From G963665925 sp963665925 (GTDB taxonomy: Bacteria > Bacillota > Clostridia > Peptostreptococcales > Acidaminobacteraceae), in assembly GCA_963665925.1 (NCBI GenBank), contig OY762511.1, positions 310,001 to 374,000 of the forward strand: DNA of 64,000 bases, given 5' to 3'. The notes under the pieces are model-generated. The model was not told the DNA's origin and ran no database searches. It saw only the letters and a program-made list of their open reading frames with translations. A program made the translations under genes and the position numbers. This document shows, piece after piece, positions 1-8,133 of this stretch (position 1 is the first letter of the stretch; each line of letters starts with the position of its first letter).

Positions 1-578
1 TCAGCCCTTATCTTTGTGTCAGATAGCACATTGGACTTGTAAGACCAATTGGCCTGAGCTTTGTTTACCAACTCCTCAGCACTCTGATAATCAGATTGCA
101 GCGTCTGATTTTCCATGACCATCAAGTCATATTGCTGTTCAGCCAAAGCGCCACTCTCATAGAGTGTTCTCATGCGGTCCAGGTTTTCATTCGAGTAATC
201 CAAGGCACTTTTGACCTTTCTCAACTGTGCTGTACTGGCATCCACATCGGCTTGTGCAGCAACCAGTTCCAATTGGTGGTCCTTCTGCTCCATCGTGATC
301 AATACTTGACCTTTTTGTATTGTATCTCCTTTCTTAATATGGACCTGGTCTACCTTTCCATTGTATTTGGAGCTGATCTGTTTATACTTTTCCGGCTCTA
401 CAACACCTATATAATCAAGTGCCTCCCGATTAACGGTCACTTCTACTTTCTCTACTTGTACAGGTTTTCCGACCCTTTCCGTTTGCTGAAGTGCTTCCCC
501 GCTGAAATTGCCATAATACATAATTGTGCCTGACAGGGCAAGCAACGCTGCCGCCACAAGTATTCCTCTTCTTTTCAT
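1..578 (-). CDS. HlyD/MFP-family efflux adaptor, 3' part missing
   Basis: This minus-strand frame begins at ATG (578-576) and runs off the left edge, so only about 192 N-terminal residues are present. The product starts with a short basic end (MKRRG) and one hydrophobic segment, as in a membrane-anchored or lipid-less adaptor. It then shows the biotinyl/lipoyl-type half motif (KVDQVHIKKGDTIQKGQVL) and a long heptad-rich coiled coil (about residues 100-190). This order is that of periplasmic-adaptor-like membrane fusion proteins that couple to ABC or RND-type exporters. In Gram-positives they usually pair with a MacB-like ABC transporter, which would lie beyond the left edge. A good ribosome site (GGAGG) precedes the start. 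The promoter carries three operator copies (626-713), so expression is probably drug- or stress-inducible. The partner transporter and substrate are unknown. Confidence 0.85.
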   Translation of the reverse strand, partial: MKRRGILVAAALLALSGTIMYYGNFSGEALQQTERVGKPVQVEKVEVTVNREALDYIGVVEPEKYKQISSKYNGKVDQVHIKKGDTIQKGQVLITMEQKDHQLELVAAQADVDASTAQLRKVKSALDYSNENLDRMRTLYESGALAEQQYDLMVMENQTLQSDYQSAEELVNKAQANWSYKSNVLSDTKIRA

Positions 579-625
579 CACAAGACCTCCTCAATTCCAT
601 TTTTCATTTTGAAAAACTATAATAA

Positions 626-713
626 TGAGTATACTCATATTTGAGCACACTCACATTATGCGTTCAATTATTCAACCTGTCAAGTCGTTTTCTTAAGCAT
701 ATGAGCACACTCA
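626..713. promoter_or_regulatory. Three operator copies around the efflux promoter
   Basis: Three 12-bp inverted repeats share TGAG-4-CTCA: TGAGTATACTCA at 626-637 and TGAGCACACTCA at 642-653 and 702-713. The first two lie just downstream of the -10 box and the third upstream of the -35, an arrangement that suits repression by a dimeric TetR- or MarR-type protein. No such regulator lies inside the window next to the gene, so it is probably beyond the left edge. Confidence 0.75.
655..683 (-). promoter_or_regulatory. Promoter of the efflux adaptor gene
   Basis: On the minus strand TTGACA (683-678) and CATAAT (660-655) are separated by exactly 17 bases, a near-consensus sigma-A promoter. It lies about 80 bases upstream of the adaptor start and is flanked on both sides by the operator copies listed separately. 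Confidence 0.8.
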
Positions 714-730
714 AAGAAAATAGGCATAGA

Positions 731-774
731 AAAATGGCTCTATCGATAGTAATTACTTACGATAGAGCCATTTT
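731..774. terminator. Symmetrical hairpin, possible bidirectional terminator
   Basis: A 15-bp inverted repeat (arms 731-745 and 760-774) starts with AAAA and ends with TTTT, so it could stop transcription in either direction. It separates guaA from the efflux promoter. Apart from this, the guaA terminator and the operators, the stretch 579-884 holds no gene. Confidence 0.6.
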
Positions 775-844
775 CCATCAGGTGTTCAAATTTATTTAAC
801 TTACGGGTAAAGTTTACGTTTCCATACTTTCACCCTGCCAAAAT

Positions 845-873
845 GAAAACCCCGAAAAATATGTTTTCGGGGT
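845..873 (-). terminator. Terminator of guaA
   Basis: Arms ACCCCGAAAA (849-858) and TTTTCGGGGT (864-873) form a 10-bp stem. On the minus strand the stem is followed by a short T-rich run directly after the guaA stop. Confidence 0.8.
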
Positions 874-884
874 TGGTTGCTTTT

Positions 885-2417
885 CTATTCCCACTCAATC
901 GTTGAAGGTGGCTTAGAAGTCACATCATAAAGAATTCTGTTTACGCCGTTCACTTCATTGACAATACGGCTTGAAATCTTATCAAGTACTTCATAAGGCA
1001 GGCGTGCCCAGTCTGAAGTCATACCGTCGATTGATGTTACCGCACGAATACCGATTGCGTGCGAGTATGTTCTTTCGTCGCCCATAACACCAACAGAGCG
1101 AACATTTGGTAGCACTGTGAAGTACTGCCATACGTCTCTTTCAAGACCTGCAAGGCGGATTTCTTCACGCAGGATAGCGTCCGATTCACGTACCAGGTGC
1201 AGCGCATCTTCAGTGATTTCACCAAGAATACGGATAGCAAGTCCTGGTCCTGGGAATGGTTGTCTCCAAACGATTTTTTCGTCTAGGCCAACTTCCAGAC
1301 CAACCTTACGCACTTCATCCTTGAAAAGGTCACGCAGTGGTTCAATCAGGCTGAACTGCATGTCTTCAGGAAGACCGCCAACGTTGTGGTGGCTCTTGAT
1401 GACTTCTGCCGTGTCTGTACCAGACTCGATAACGTCAGGATAAACTGTACCTTGAACAAGGTAATCAATATCTTGAAGCTTGTTTGCCTCTGCTTCAAAT
1501 ACACGGATGAACTCTTCACCGATGATCTTACGCTTTGTTTCTGGATCAGAAACACCAGCGAGACGATTCATGAAACGCTCTTTAGCATCTACACGAATGA
1601 AGTTCATTTGGAACTCGTTCTTGAAAACAGCTTCTACTTCGTCGCCTTCGTTCTTTCTCAGAAGACCGTGGTCAACGAAGATACATGTCAGCTGGTCACC
1701 TACTGCTTCGTGAACCATTACAGCCGCAACAGACGAGTCTACGCCACCGCTAAGTGCACATAGGACCTTCTTGCTGCCAACCTTCTCACGAATACGCTCG
1801 ATTTCACGCTTGGCAAAATCGCCCATGTCCCAATCGCCTGCACAGCCACAAACCTCGTAAAGGAAGTTCGTAATCATTTGACGACCGAATGGCGTATGCT
1901 CTACCTCTGCATGGAACTGAACGCCATACAGGTTCTTGCCTTTATTCTCGATTGCCGCAACCGGACAGTTGTCCGTATCCGCAATGATATCAAATCCCTT
2001 TGGAGCTTCTGCAACGTAGTCATTATGGCTCATCCAGCACTGTGAAGACTCAATGCCTTTGAACAGCGTATCGTCACTGATGACGTTCAGCTGGATTTTT
2101 CCGTACTCTCTGTCCTTGGCACGGTCAACCTTACCGCCAAGCACGTGGCTCATCAGCTGCATGCCGTAGCAGATGCCCAATACAGGCACACCCAGTTCAA
2201 AGATCTCTTTGTCCAGTGTTGGTGCACCTTCAGCGTAAACTGAATTCGGACCACCTGTAAAAATGATGCCCTTCGGCATAAGTTCTTTAGCCTTCTCAAG
2301 TGCATTCTTCCAGGATACAACTTCACTGTATACGCCCGCTTCACGTACACGACGTGCAATTAGCTGATTATACTGACCACCAAAGTCAACAATCAGAACC
2401 GTTTCTCTTCCTTGCAT
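885..2417 (-). CDS. guaA: GMP synthase (glutamine-hydrolysing)
   Basis: GuaA converts XMP, glutamine and ATP into GMP in the cytoplasm. The 510-residue product has the usual length and the three expected parts. The class I glutamine amidotransferase comes first, with nucleophile Cys in GICYGMQ and FHAEVEHTPFG. The ATP pyrophosphatase domain follows, with the P-loop SGGVDSS. The C-terminal dimerisation domain ends in the conserved KPPSTIEWE. The ATG at 2417 is preferred over a TTG four codons upstream, because GGAGG sits five bases before the ATG and inside the upstream extension. The gene follows guaB, but 457 bases with hairpins and tandem repeats separate them, so guaA probably has its own promoter. 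Identification is certain. Confidence 0.98.
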   Translation of the reverse strand: MQGRETVLIVDFGGQYNQLIARRVREAGVYSEVVSWKNALEKAKELMPKGIIFTGGPNSVYAEGAPTLDKEIFELGVPVLGICYGMQLMSHVLGGKVDRAKDREYGKIQLNVISDDTLFKGIESSQCWMSHNDYVAEAPKGFDIIADTDNCPVAAIENKGKNLYGVQFHAEVEHTPFGRQMITNFLYEVCGCAGDWDMGDFAKREIERIREKVGSKKVLCALSGGVDSSVAAVMVHEAVGDQLTCIFVDHGLLRKNEGDEVEAVFKNEFQMNFIRVDAKERFMNRLAGVSDPETKRKIIGEEFIRVFEAEANKLQDIDYLVQGTVYPDVIESGTDTAEVIKSHHNVGGLPEDMQFSLIEPLRDLFKDEVRKVGLEVGLDEKIVWRQPFPGPGLAIRILGEITEDALHLVRESDAILREEIRLAGLERDVWQYFTVLPNVRSVGVMGDERTYSHAIGIRAVTSIDGMTSDWARLPYEVLDKISSRIVNEVNGVNRILYDVTSKPPSTIEWE

Positions 2418-2536
2418 CTTAGCCTCCAATTATTTCAAACAACTTAGAATCAACGTTAGACACCCATTATATATATAATAATATTTAATTACCTAAAACT
2501 AAAGGATTTCCACAAATTACATAAAATACACAGCAC

Positions 2537-2705
2537 GGCCCTTCGGGCAGTCAAGAAGACACTCGACTTCCTTCGGTCGCTGAGTAAATCACAGCAGCCA
2601 AATCAAAGATTTGGGCTGTACAGGCCCTTCGGGCAGTCAAGAAGACACTCGACTTCCTTCGGTCGCTGAGTAAATCACAGCAGCCAAATCAAAGATTTGG
2701 GCTGT
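2537..2705. repeat. Two tandem copies of an 83-bp repeat (86-bp period)
   Basis: Copies at 2537-2619 and 2623-2705 are essentially identical. Each copy contains three small inverted repeats: GCCCTTCGGGC, CGACTTCCTTCGGTCG and a longer CAGCCnAATC/GATTTGGGCTG pair. The array lies between guaB and guaA, and no reading frame is credible there. Confidence 0.85.
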
Positions 2706-2718
2706 GAAATTAAAGAAA

Positions 2719-2765
2719 GGCTAAATAAATTTTGGACGAGTCTTGGACGAGACATTTATTTAGCC
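2719..2765 (-). terminator. Long hairpin downstream of guaB
   Basis: Arms GGCTAAATAAAT (2719-2730) and ATTTATTTAGCC (2754-2765) enclose an internal direct repeat (GGACGAGTCTT / GGACGAGAC). On the minus strand the stem is followed by TTTCTTTAATTT, a weak T-rich tail, so it may terminate guaB transcripts. Confidence 0.5.
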
Positions 2766-2780
2766 ATTCTTATTTAATTA

Positions 2781-2852
2781 ATCGTGTCATCAAGTCCCAG
2801 ACTGTTCAAACGGGGAGATTGAACAGGGCACTCCCGGCCTTGATGGCGCGAT
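2781..2852. other. Compound inverted repeat with possible pseudoknot
   Basis: Outer arms 2781-2794 and 2839-2852 pair over 14 positions and inner arms CTGTTCAA (2802-2809) / TTGAACAG (2819-2826) pair over 8. The inner loop carries GGGGAG, which can pair with CTCCC at 2831-2835. The two imperfect outer positions are G-U wobbles in plus-strand RNA but A-C mismatches in minus-strand RNA, so plus-strand RNA folds better. I match it to no known riboswitch. It sits just after the guaB stop. Confidence 0.45.
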
Positions 2853-2874
2853 CGTTAACGTATTTCAGAACTGT

Positions 2875-4335
2875 CTATCTCTGAACCGAATAGTTCGGTG
2901 GCTCTTTTGTAATTTGAACATCATGCGGATGCGATTCCTGAAGACCCGCACCTGTGATTCTTACAAATCTGCCGTCTGCTTTCAGCGCTTCGATATCAGG
3001 TGTGCCACAGTAGCCCATACCTGATTTCAGACCGCCAATAAGCTGATAGATCATATCTTTGATTTTTCCTCTGTATGGAACACGACCTTCAACGCCTTCC
3101 GGTACAAATTTCTTTGTATCGTTCTGGAAGTATCTGTCGCCGCTGCCTGCAGACATAGCGCCTTCAGAACCCATACCGCGGTATACTTTGAAGCTTCTTC
3201 CCTGGTACATAACCAGTTCGCCAGGACTTTCCTCAGTTCCAGCAAAGAGAGAACCCAGCATTACTGTATCAGCACCTGCTGCGATTGCCTTTGGCAGGTC
3301 GCCAGAGTACTTGATACCGCCGTCAGCAATTACAGGCACGCCGTATTTCTTACCTACCTCTGCACAGTCCATTACCGCCGTAAGCTGTGGAACACCTACG
3401 CCCGCAACAACACGTGTCGTACAGATCGAGCCAGGGCCAATCCCCACCTTAACACAGTCAGCACCCGCTTTAATCAGATCTTCAGTAGCTGCTGCCGTTG
3501 CAACATTACCTGCAATCAGTTGAAGGTCAGGATAGCTTTCCTTGATTATCTTAACTGCGTTGATAATATTTTGGCTGTGTCCGTGTGCTGAATCAAGCGC
3601 GATAACATCGACGCCTGCTTCTGCAAGTGCACTTACACGGTCCATCATGTCTGAACCGATTCCAACAGCAGCACCTGCAAGCAGTCTGCCTTGTGAATCA
3701 GTTGCACGGTTTGGATAAATGACAACTTTCTCAATATCCTTTATTGTAATAAGACCTTTCAGCTTGTTGTTCTCATCAACAAGTGGAAGCTTCTCAATTT
3801 TTCTAGACTTAAGAACCTTTTCAGCTTCTGTAAGCGAAATGCCCTCATGACCTGTAACCAGATCATCGCTTGTCATGACTTCGTGGATGAATTTCTCCGG
3901 GTCACCCTCGAAACGAATGTCACGGTTTGTAATGATGCCTACAAGAGTATCATCGGAATTCACAATCGGAACACCTGATATTCTGTAACGCTGCATGATT
4001 TCCAGTGCATCTGCCACCTTGTTGTCCGGCTGAAGATAAAAAGGATTCACAATAACGCCATGCTCACATCGTTTTACACGGTCAACTTCAAGCGCCTGCT
4101 TCTCTATGGACATATTCTTATGGATGATACCGATTCCACCTTCACGTGCCATTGCAATTGCAAGCTGTGATTCAGTTACAGTATCCATGCCCGCACTGAT
4201 GATTGGAATATTCAAGCTGATTGTTTTTGTCAGCTTCGTCTTCAGTGAAACTTCATTAGGAAGCACCTCTGATTTTTGCGGTACCAGTAGAACGTCGTCG
4301 TACGTTAGTCCTTCTTTAATGATTTTGCCTTCCAT
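2875..4335 (-). CDS. guaB: IMP dehydrogenase
   Basis: GuaB oxidises IMP to XMP with NAD, the committed step of guanine nucleotide synthesis. The 486-residue protein has the normal length. It shows the TIM-barrel start (LTYDDVLLVP), two CBS domains inserted at about residues 95-215, the active-site loop GPGSICTTR with catalytic Cys, the monophosphate-binding segments (ADGGIKYSGD, GSLFAGTEESPGE) and the flap GRVPYRG. The ATG at 4335 is chosen because GAGGAGGAG lies just upstream; an upstream in-frame ATG at 4380 has no ribosome site. Expression is probably controlled by the guanine riboswitch and terminator in the leader, so GMP synthesis would be shut off by free guanine. Confidence 0.98.
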   Translation of the reverse strand: MEGKIIKEGLTYDDVLLVPQKSEVLPNEVSLKTKLTKTISLNIPIISAGMDTVTESQLAIAMAREGGIGIIHKNMSIEKQALEVDRVKRCEHGVIVNPFYLQPDNKVADALEIMQRYRISGVPIVNSDDTLVGIITNRDIRFEGDPEKFIHEVMTSDDLVTGHEGISLTEAEKVLKSRKIEKLPLVDENNKLKGLITIKDIEKVVIYPNRATDSQGRLLAGAAVGIGSDMMDRVSALAEAGVDVIALDSAHGHSQNIINAVKIIKESYPDLQLIAGNVATAAATEDLIKAGADCVKVGIGPGSICTTRVVAGVGVPQLTAVMDCAEVGKKYGVPVIADGGIKYSGDLPKAIAAGADTVMLGSLFAGTEESPGELVMYQGRSFKVYRGMGSEGAMSAGSGDRYFQNDTKKFVPEGVEGRVPYRGKIKDMIYQLIGGLKSGMGYCGTPDIEALKADGRFVRITGAGLQESHPHDVQITKEPPNYSVQR

Positions 4336-4498
4336 ATCGATCTCCTCCTCAAAATGCAATAGACGCGTATTCAATCTCACTCATAATGAATTCTGGCCTC
4401 TCAATTCCAAAATCCAATCGATACGTCTGACGTCAGATCCGTTCCGCCTCTTTGATACGGCCAGTGCACAGACACGCATCCGGAACATTCAAAAAATC

Positions 4499-4583
4499 AA
4501 AAAAGCCCGCACTCCATTTCCTCGTTTTACAATCATACGCATGTTTATAAAACGTCCATAGGGGAAATGAAGTATGCCGACTT
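4499..4583 (-). terminator. Terminator stem of the guaB riboswitch
   Basis: On the minus strand the segments around 4561-4583 and 4503-4522 pair, including an unbroken 10-bp block (CTTCATTTCC with GGAAATGGAG). They are followed by TTTTTTG and another T run. It lies between the guanine aptamer and guaB, as expected for an attenuation platform. Confidence 0.7.
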
Positions 4584-4611
4584 AACCAAGGTTAAAAACG
4601 CATACTCAAAC

Positions 4612-4690
4612 TCCCACCCATAGACAAGATGATTATTGGCCATCTAGTAGAAACTCCCAGACCATATTACCGGGATTATACGAGTGATTC
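4612..4690 (-). promoter_or_regulatory. Guanine-type purine riboswitch upstream of guaB
   Basis: The minus strand carries the purine aptamer signature: CACTCGTATAAT, then ATATGG, then GTTTCTAC, then CTATGGGTG, with P1 formed by CACTC/GGGTG. The ligand-pairing base before UAUG is C, which is the guanine/hypoxanthine class rather than the adenine class (U). Ligand binding should favour the downstream terminator and so repress guaB. Confidence 0.9.
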
Positions 4691-4715
4691 TTCAGCTAAA
4701 TTTTTGGTTTTAAAC

Positions 4716-4744
4716 ACAATAACAAATCTTATTTCACCTGTCAA
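4716..4744 (-). promoter_or_regulatory. Promoter of the guaB leader
   Basis: On the minus strand TTGACA (4744-4739) and TATTGT (4721-4716) are 17 bases apart, about 30 bases before the riboswitch. The rest of 4745-5031 is A+T-rich and holds only the promoter region of the next plus-strand gene. Confidence 0.75.
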
Positions 4745-5031
4745 CCTGAATTGTTCGTTTTTTTGACCTGTTACAAATAATTCAATCCATCCTTATGAGA
4801 TAGCAAGGGTTTCATCCACATCCCCCTAATTGATATTTCATTGATGCCATATTCGGGCTTCTATGATACTGCCATAATATATCCATATAATGCCACCTGT
4901 AATTTGAATATTCTACTCTTTCCACACAGTAAAGCCTTTAATGTTCGGTAAAATTAATCAGATATCCCAACATGCAATACAGTGGCTGATTGCTTATGAC
5001 CATGATAAAATAGACAGGATAAGGAGGCAAT

Positions 5032-6075
5032 ATGACACCCACTATGCATTCACTGAACTTATTCACACTCGAATTCGCCCTTATGACACTTTTTCTCTTT
5101 AGCAGCACTACCTTGTATTTTATTGGAGCCAGCATCAAAGTGCAGGCCTTTAATAAAATATCGGTCGGACTGTCCATCTGTGCACTTAGCACCTTGTTTG
5201 CCATAATGGGGAGGGCCTACGTCCCGCTTAGCCTTGTTTTCATTGCAGTTCTTGCCGGACAGGCACTGATTATCTATGCCATTTCAAAATTCACAGACAG
5301 GTCTGTAAAGGCTGAGTCCATCCATGTGAAACGCAAAAGACTTATGGTTGCACTCATATGCCTGCATGGGTTCATAGCCGTCATACTGGCACTCATGGCT
5401 TTTAAAGCCTACTCTGAGTTTGGAAGCCTCAGCGCACTGAGTGCAGACCAGTATATGAGACCCTTGCTTGCATGTCTTCTCGTCTTTGAGACCGTGCGCT
5501 GTATCTTGCTGATTCTAATAGGACTGGAAGGCTATAAGAACAGCTGTACAGCGAAATTTTTGCAGCTCCAGCAGCTGACATATACAGATTCACTTACGGG
5601 CGCCCACAACAAGCGCTACGCTTCTAAAATTCTGCAAGCCGAAAAAGAGCGTATCAAACGCTACAGGTCCAAATGTGCTGTGGCAATCATTGACCTTGAC
5701 CATTTCAAGAATGTCAACGATACATATGGTCACAACTACGGTGATCATGTACTTACAACCTTTACTGAAATTTGCAGAAAACAGCTGAGAAGCTTTGATA
5801 CCCTTGCGCGCTATGGTGGCGAAGAGTTCATTTTGATTCTTCCTGAAACAGACCTCTATCAAGGAATGCTCATTGCAGACCGCATTCGAAAGAGTGTCCA
5901 GTCCCATGTATGGGACAAGGCAAGTTTCAGCCAAACCATCTGCGTCGGAGTCATAGAGGTAAATCAGGAAAACTGTATTGAAGATACACACAGCATCATA
6001 GAACGGGCAGACACCGCCCTGTATGTCGCAAAGAAGAACGGCAGAAACCATGTAGAGGCTGCTGTTTCCAAATAA
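5032..6075 (+). CDS. Membrane diguanylate cyclase (GGDEF)
   Basis: The protein makes c-di-GMP from two GTP. The first 175 residues form about six hydrophobic segments without a recognisable ligand pocket. The rest is one GGDEF domain with the metal/GTP signature DLDHFKNVND and an intact active site RYGGEEF (about residues 260-266). An allosteric inhibition site RxxD (RSFD) lies five residues upstream of the GGEEF, so the enzyme should be active and product-inhibited. AAGGAGG lies four bases before the ATG. It is a single-gene unit ending in a terminator shared with the converging chemoreceptor gene. Its input signal is unknown. The EAL-HDOD and HD-GYP genes at 14.5-16.9 kb belong to the same signalling world, but the EAL part there looks degenerate. 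Confidence 0.93.
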   Translation: MTPTMHSLNLFTLEFALMTLFLFSSTTLYFIGASIKVQAFNKISVGLSICALSTLFAIMGRAYVPLSLVFIAVLAGQALIIYAISKFTDRSVKAESIHVKRKRLMVALICLHGFIAVILALMAFKAYSEFGSLSALSADQYMRPLLACLLVFETVRCILLILIGLEGYKNSCTAKFLQLQQLTYTDSLTGAHNKRYASKILQAEKERIKRYRSKCAVAIIDLDHFKNVNDTYGHNYGDHVLTTFTEICRKQLRSFDTLARYGGEEFILILPETDLYQGMLIADRIRKSVQSHVWDKASFSQTICVGVIEVNQENCIEDTHSIIERADTALYVAKKNGRNHVEAAVSK

Positions 6076-6097
6076 AAGCTGTTACCTTTAACATAGA

Positions 6098-6130
6098 AAT
6101 GACCTATCTATAAATCAGATAGGTCATCTG
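6098..6130. terminator. Bidirectional terminator between convergent genes
   Basis: Arms GACCTATCT and AGATAGGTC (6101-6125) form a 9-bp stem between the stops of the diguanylate cyclase and the chemoreceptor. Confidence 0.7.
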
Positions 6131-6146
6131 TTGTCTTGCCATACAT

Positions 6147-7667
6147 TCAGTTCACCAGTTTTGAAATATCATCCTTAATTCCATTTGAGCTGTGTGCAAT
6201 GTGCTCAATATCTTCAATCATCCGTGACACACCGGCACTGACCTCTTCCGTTGTCGCAGAATACTGCTCGGCGACACTGGCCACACTGTCGAATCGGTCA
6301 TGGGTGTCTGTTTTCAGTTTGTTGAGAATCTGAGCATCTGTACTGGCCTCTATGAGCTTTTCAGCGGTGGACTTCAGGTACTCAATAGTCTTGGCGATAT
6401 TGCTCGTTGTTTCATCTACCGTATCCATGGTTTGCGTCGACTGAATCTTGATTTTCTCAAGGGTCGTCTGGGCATTATTGATTTGAACATCGATATTGGT
6501 GATGATGGTATTGATGCTCTGCGCGCTTTCCGAGGATTCTTCCGCCAGCTTTCGGATTTCTTCAGCAACGACAGCAAAACCCTTGCCAGCCTCACCAGCC
6601 CGTGCCGATTCTATGGATGCGTTGAGTGCAAGAAGATTGGTCTGCCCAGCAATGGAGTCAATGTTTTGGATTGCAGCGATAATCTGTTTGAAATCGTTGA
6701 GCATATTGTCGATGATACCAATGATTTCACTGTTGAGCTGATCTGATGTTTCAATGGTATCCTGGAGGTTCTCCAAGGTCTTGGTGCTTTCACGATTAAG
6801 TTCTTCACTTGCTGCAGCACCCTCTGACAGATAATTAAGGGTCTGTGCGATGTTGTCGATCTTGTCTCCAAGGTCATTAAGCGTGCTCATGGAAACGTTC
6901 AGGTTGGAAGTCTGATCGACTGCCCCCTGTGCAATTTCGTCAATGGCTTTTCCAATTTGCTCCGACACACTTACCAGTGAGCTTGTCGCATCGGACAAAT
7001 CGATGAATTTCACTTCAGAATGCTGAATGCTGTCCTTCAAGAGTTCTGCATTTGCACGCGCTTCCTCAGTCAGCTGCTCTGACTGATTCAGGGACGTATC
7101 CAGCTCATCGAAAATATCAATGATCGAATTGCGGATAAACGATGCAATGACGATGATGATAGCCATGGCAACCGTTATGGTAATACGCACATTGATTGGA
7201 AGCATTCCAAGTTCCACCCTGCCGCCAAGGGTCAGAATTGATGTTGGCGTACGCCACATGGTGATGTAGAAGACCACCAGTGAAAAGAGGATATAGACAA
7301 CATAAGCCTTGTTGGAATGCAGTAGGACAATAGGAATGAAGACCGTCATAAAAAGTGCAATAAGCAGCGGGTTCGTTCCATATACAGGTGTGTACACAAA
7401 TGACACGCCAAGCAGGAATAGGAACGACAGAAAATTGATTTTAAAGTCAATGTTGGATTTAAGCCGAGAAGCATAAAGGACAATGGCGATGGTGATGACG
7501 GCAAAAATCATCGCGAAGGTCGATGAAGGATGCCACTCTCGTAAATTTACAGGCTTTAGAAAATGGCTGATCGGTACATAGATGAACATGAAGCTGAAAA
7601 TGAACAGCGTTGCCTTCCTAAATGACTTAAAGACATTTTCCTTTATTTTGAGCATTGACGTTGACAT
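6147..7667 (-). CDS. Methyl-accepting chemotaxis protein
   Basis: This 506-residue chemoreceptor has an N-terminal membrane region of about six hydrophobic segments (residues 15-190) instead of an extracellular ligand domain. It is followed by a long cytoplasmic coiled coil. The signalling hairpin tip is intact (GQTNLLALNASIESARAGEAGKGFAVVAEEIRKLAEES, seen in pieces around residue 345-380). No HAMP domain is obvious. Such membrane-embedded sensors often report on energy or membrane state. No che genes are near, so it works with a remote array. It starts at ATG with a GGAGGGG-type ribosome site. Confidence 0.93.
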   Translation of the reverse strand: MSTSMLKIKENVFKSFRKATLFIFSFMFIYVPISHFLKPVNLREWHPSSTFAMIFAVITIAIVLYASRLKSNIDFKINFLSFLFLLGVSFVYTPVYGTNPLLIALFMTVFIPIVLLHSNKAYVVYILFSLVVFYITMWRTPTSILTLGGRVELGMLPINVRITITVAMAIIIVIASFIRNSIIDIFDELDTSLNQSEQLTEEARANAELLKDSIQHSEVKFIDLSDATSSLVSVSEQIGKAIDEIAQGAVDQTSNLNVSMSTLNDLGDKIDNIAQTLNYLSEGAAASEELNRESTKTLENLQDTIETSDQLNSEIIGIIDNMLNDFKQIIAAIQNIDSIAGQTNLLALNASIESARAGEAGKGFAVVAEEIRKLAEESSESAQSINTIITNIDVQINNAQTTLEKIKIQSTQTMDTVDETTSNIAKTIEYLKSTAEKLIEASTDAQILNKLKTDTHDRFDSVASVAEQYSATTEEVSAGVSRMIEDIEHIAHSSNGIKDDISKLVN

Positions 7668-7797
7668 GAAACCCCTCCTTTTGGATTATTTATACTCAAT
7701 AAGTCCATTTCAAAACATGTTTAATTTGTAATACGTACTTTTATAAATCTAAAGGTTCATTTCAGCACAACAGAGACATCATAATGCGTACATAAAC

Positions 7798-7855
7798 AAT
7801 AAAAGCCTGTCAATCTCAACACGGAATCGGTTGAACTGACAGGCTTCCTATTTTT
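7798..7855 (-). terminator. Terminator of the thiamine-precursor operon
   Basis: Arms AAGCCTGTCA and TGACAGGCTT enclose a second small pairing (CAAC/GTTG). On the minus strand the stem is followed by TTTTATTG, just after the last gene of the operon. Confidence 0.75.
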
Positions 7856-7875
7856 TGTTATATCAACTTCATACT

Positions 7876-8133
7876 TTATAGACTGCATCCATTTGTCAGG
7901 CGCACATCAATGGCAAATTTGCACTGTGCCGCCAGCACCCTGTACATTTCTGATATAAGTGCCTGAACCTCCTCAAGGGGTCCCGAGACCACTGTTGACA
8001 TGGGACCTACCTGAAAATAGAGTCCAGAAGCTTCTATGACTCGGATTGCCGCTTCGATATCGGCAATGTAATCAGGGCTCTGCATGGGCGTCACTTTGAT
8101 TTCAGCACTTACGCCTTGACCCATTTCAGACAT
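7876..8133 (-). CDS. Thiamine-binding YkoF/MTH1187-like protein
   Basis: This 85-residue protein is one ferredoxin-like beta-alpha-beta unit. It matches the MTH1187/YkoF family pattern: a leading strand with Pro (IKVTPMQSPDY), a helix (IEAAIRVIEASGLYFQVGPMSTVVSGP) and a second helix with a closing strand. YkoF-family proteins bind thiamine or its pyrimidine moiety. It is the last gene of a TPP-riboswitch operon, and its start overlaps the methyltransferase stop by 25 bases, suggesting coupled translation. A second, less similar copy is the first gene of the same operon (11280-11564). The biochemical role is not settled. Confidence 0.7.
   Translation of the reverse strand: MSEMGQGVSAEIKVTPMQSPDYIADIEAAIRVIEASGLYFQVGPMSTVVSGPLEEVQALISEMYRVLAAQCKFAIDVRLTNGCSL

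Noticed and set aside
2781..2852. Assignment to a known riboswitch class (ZTP, THF, PreQ1, guanidine)
   Set aside because: The conserved cores of those classes are not present; only generic nested stems are seen.
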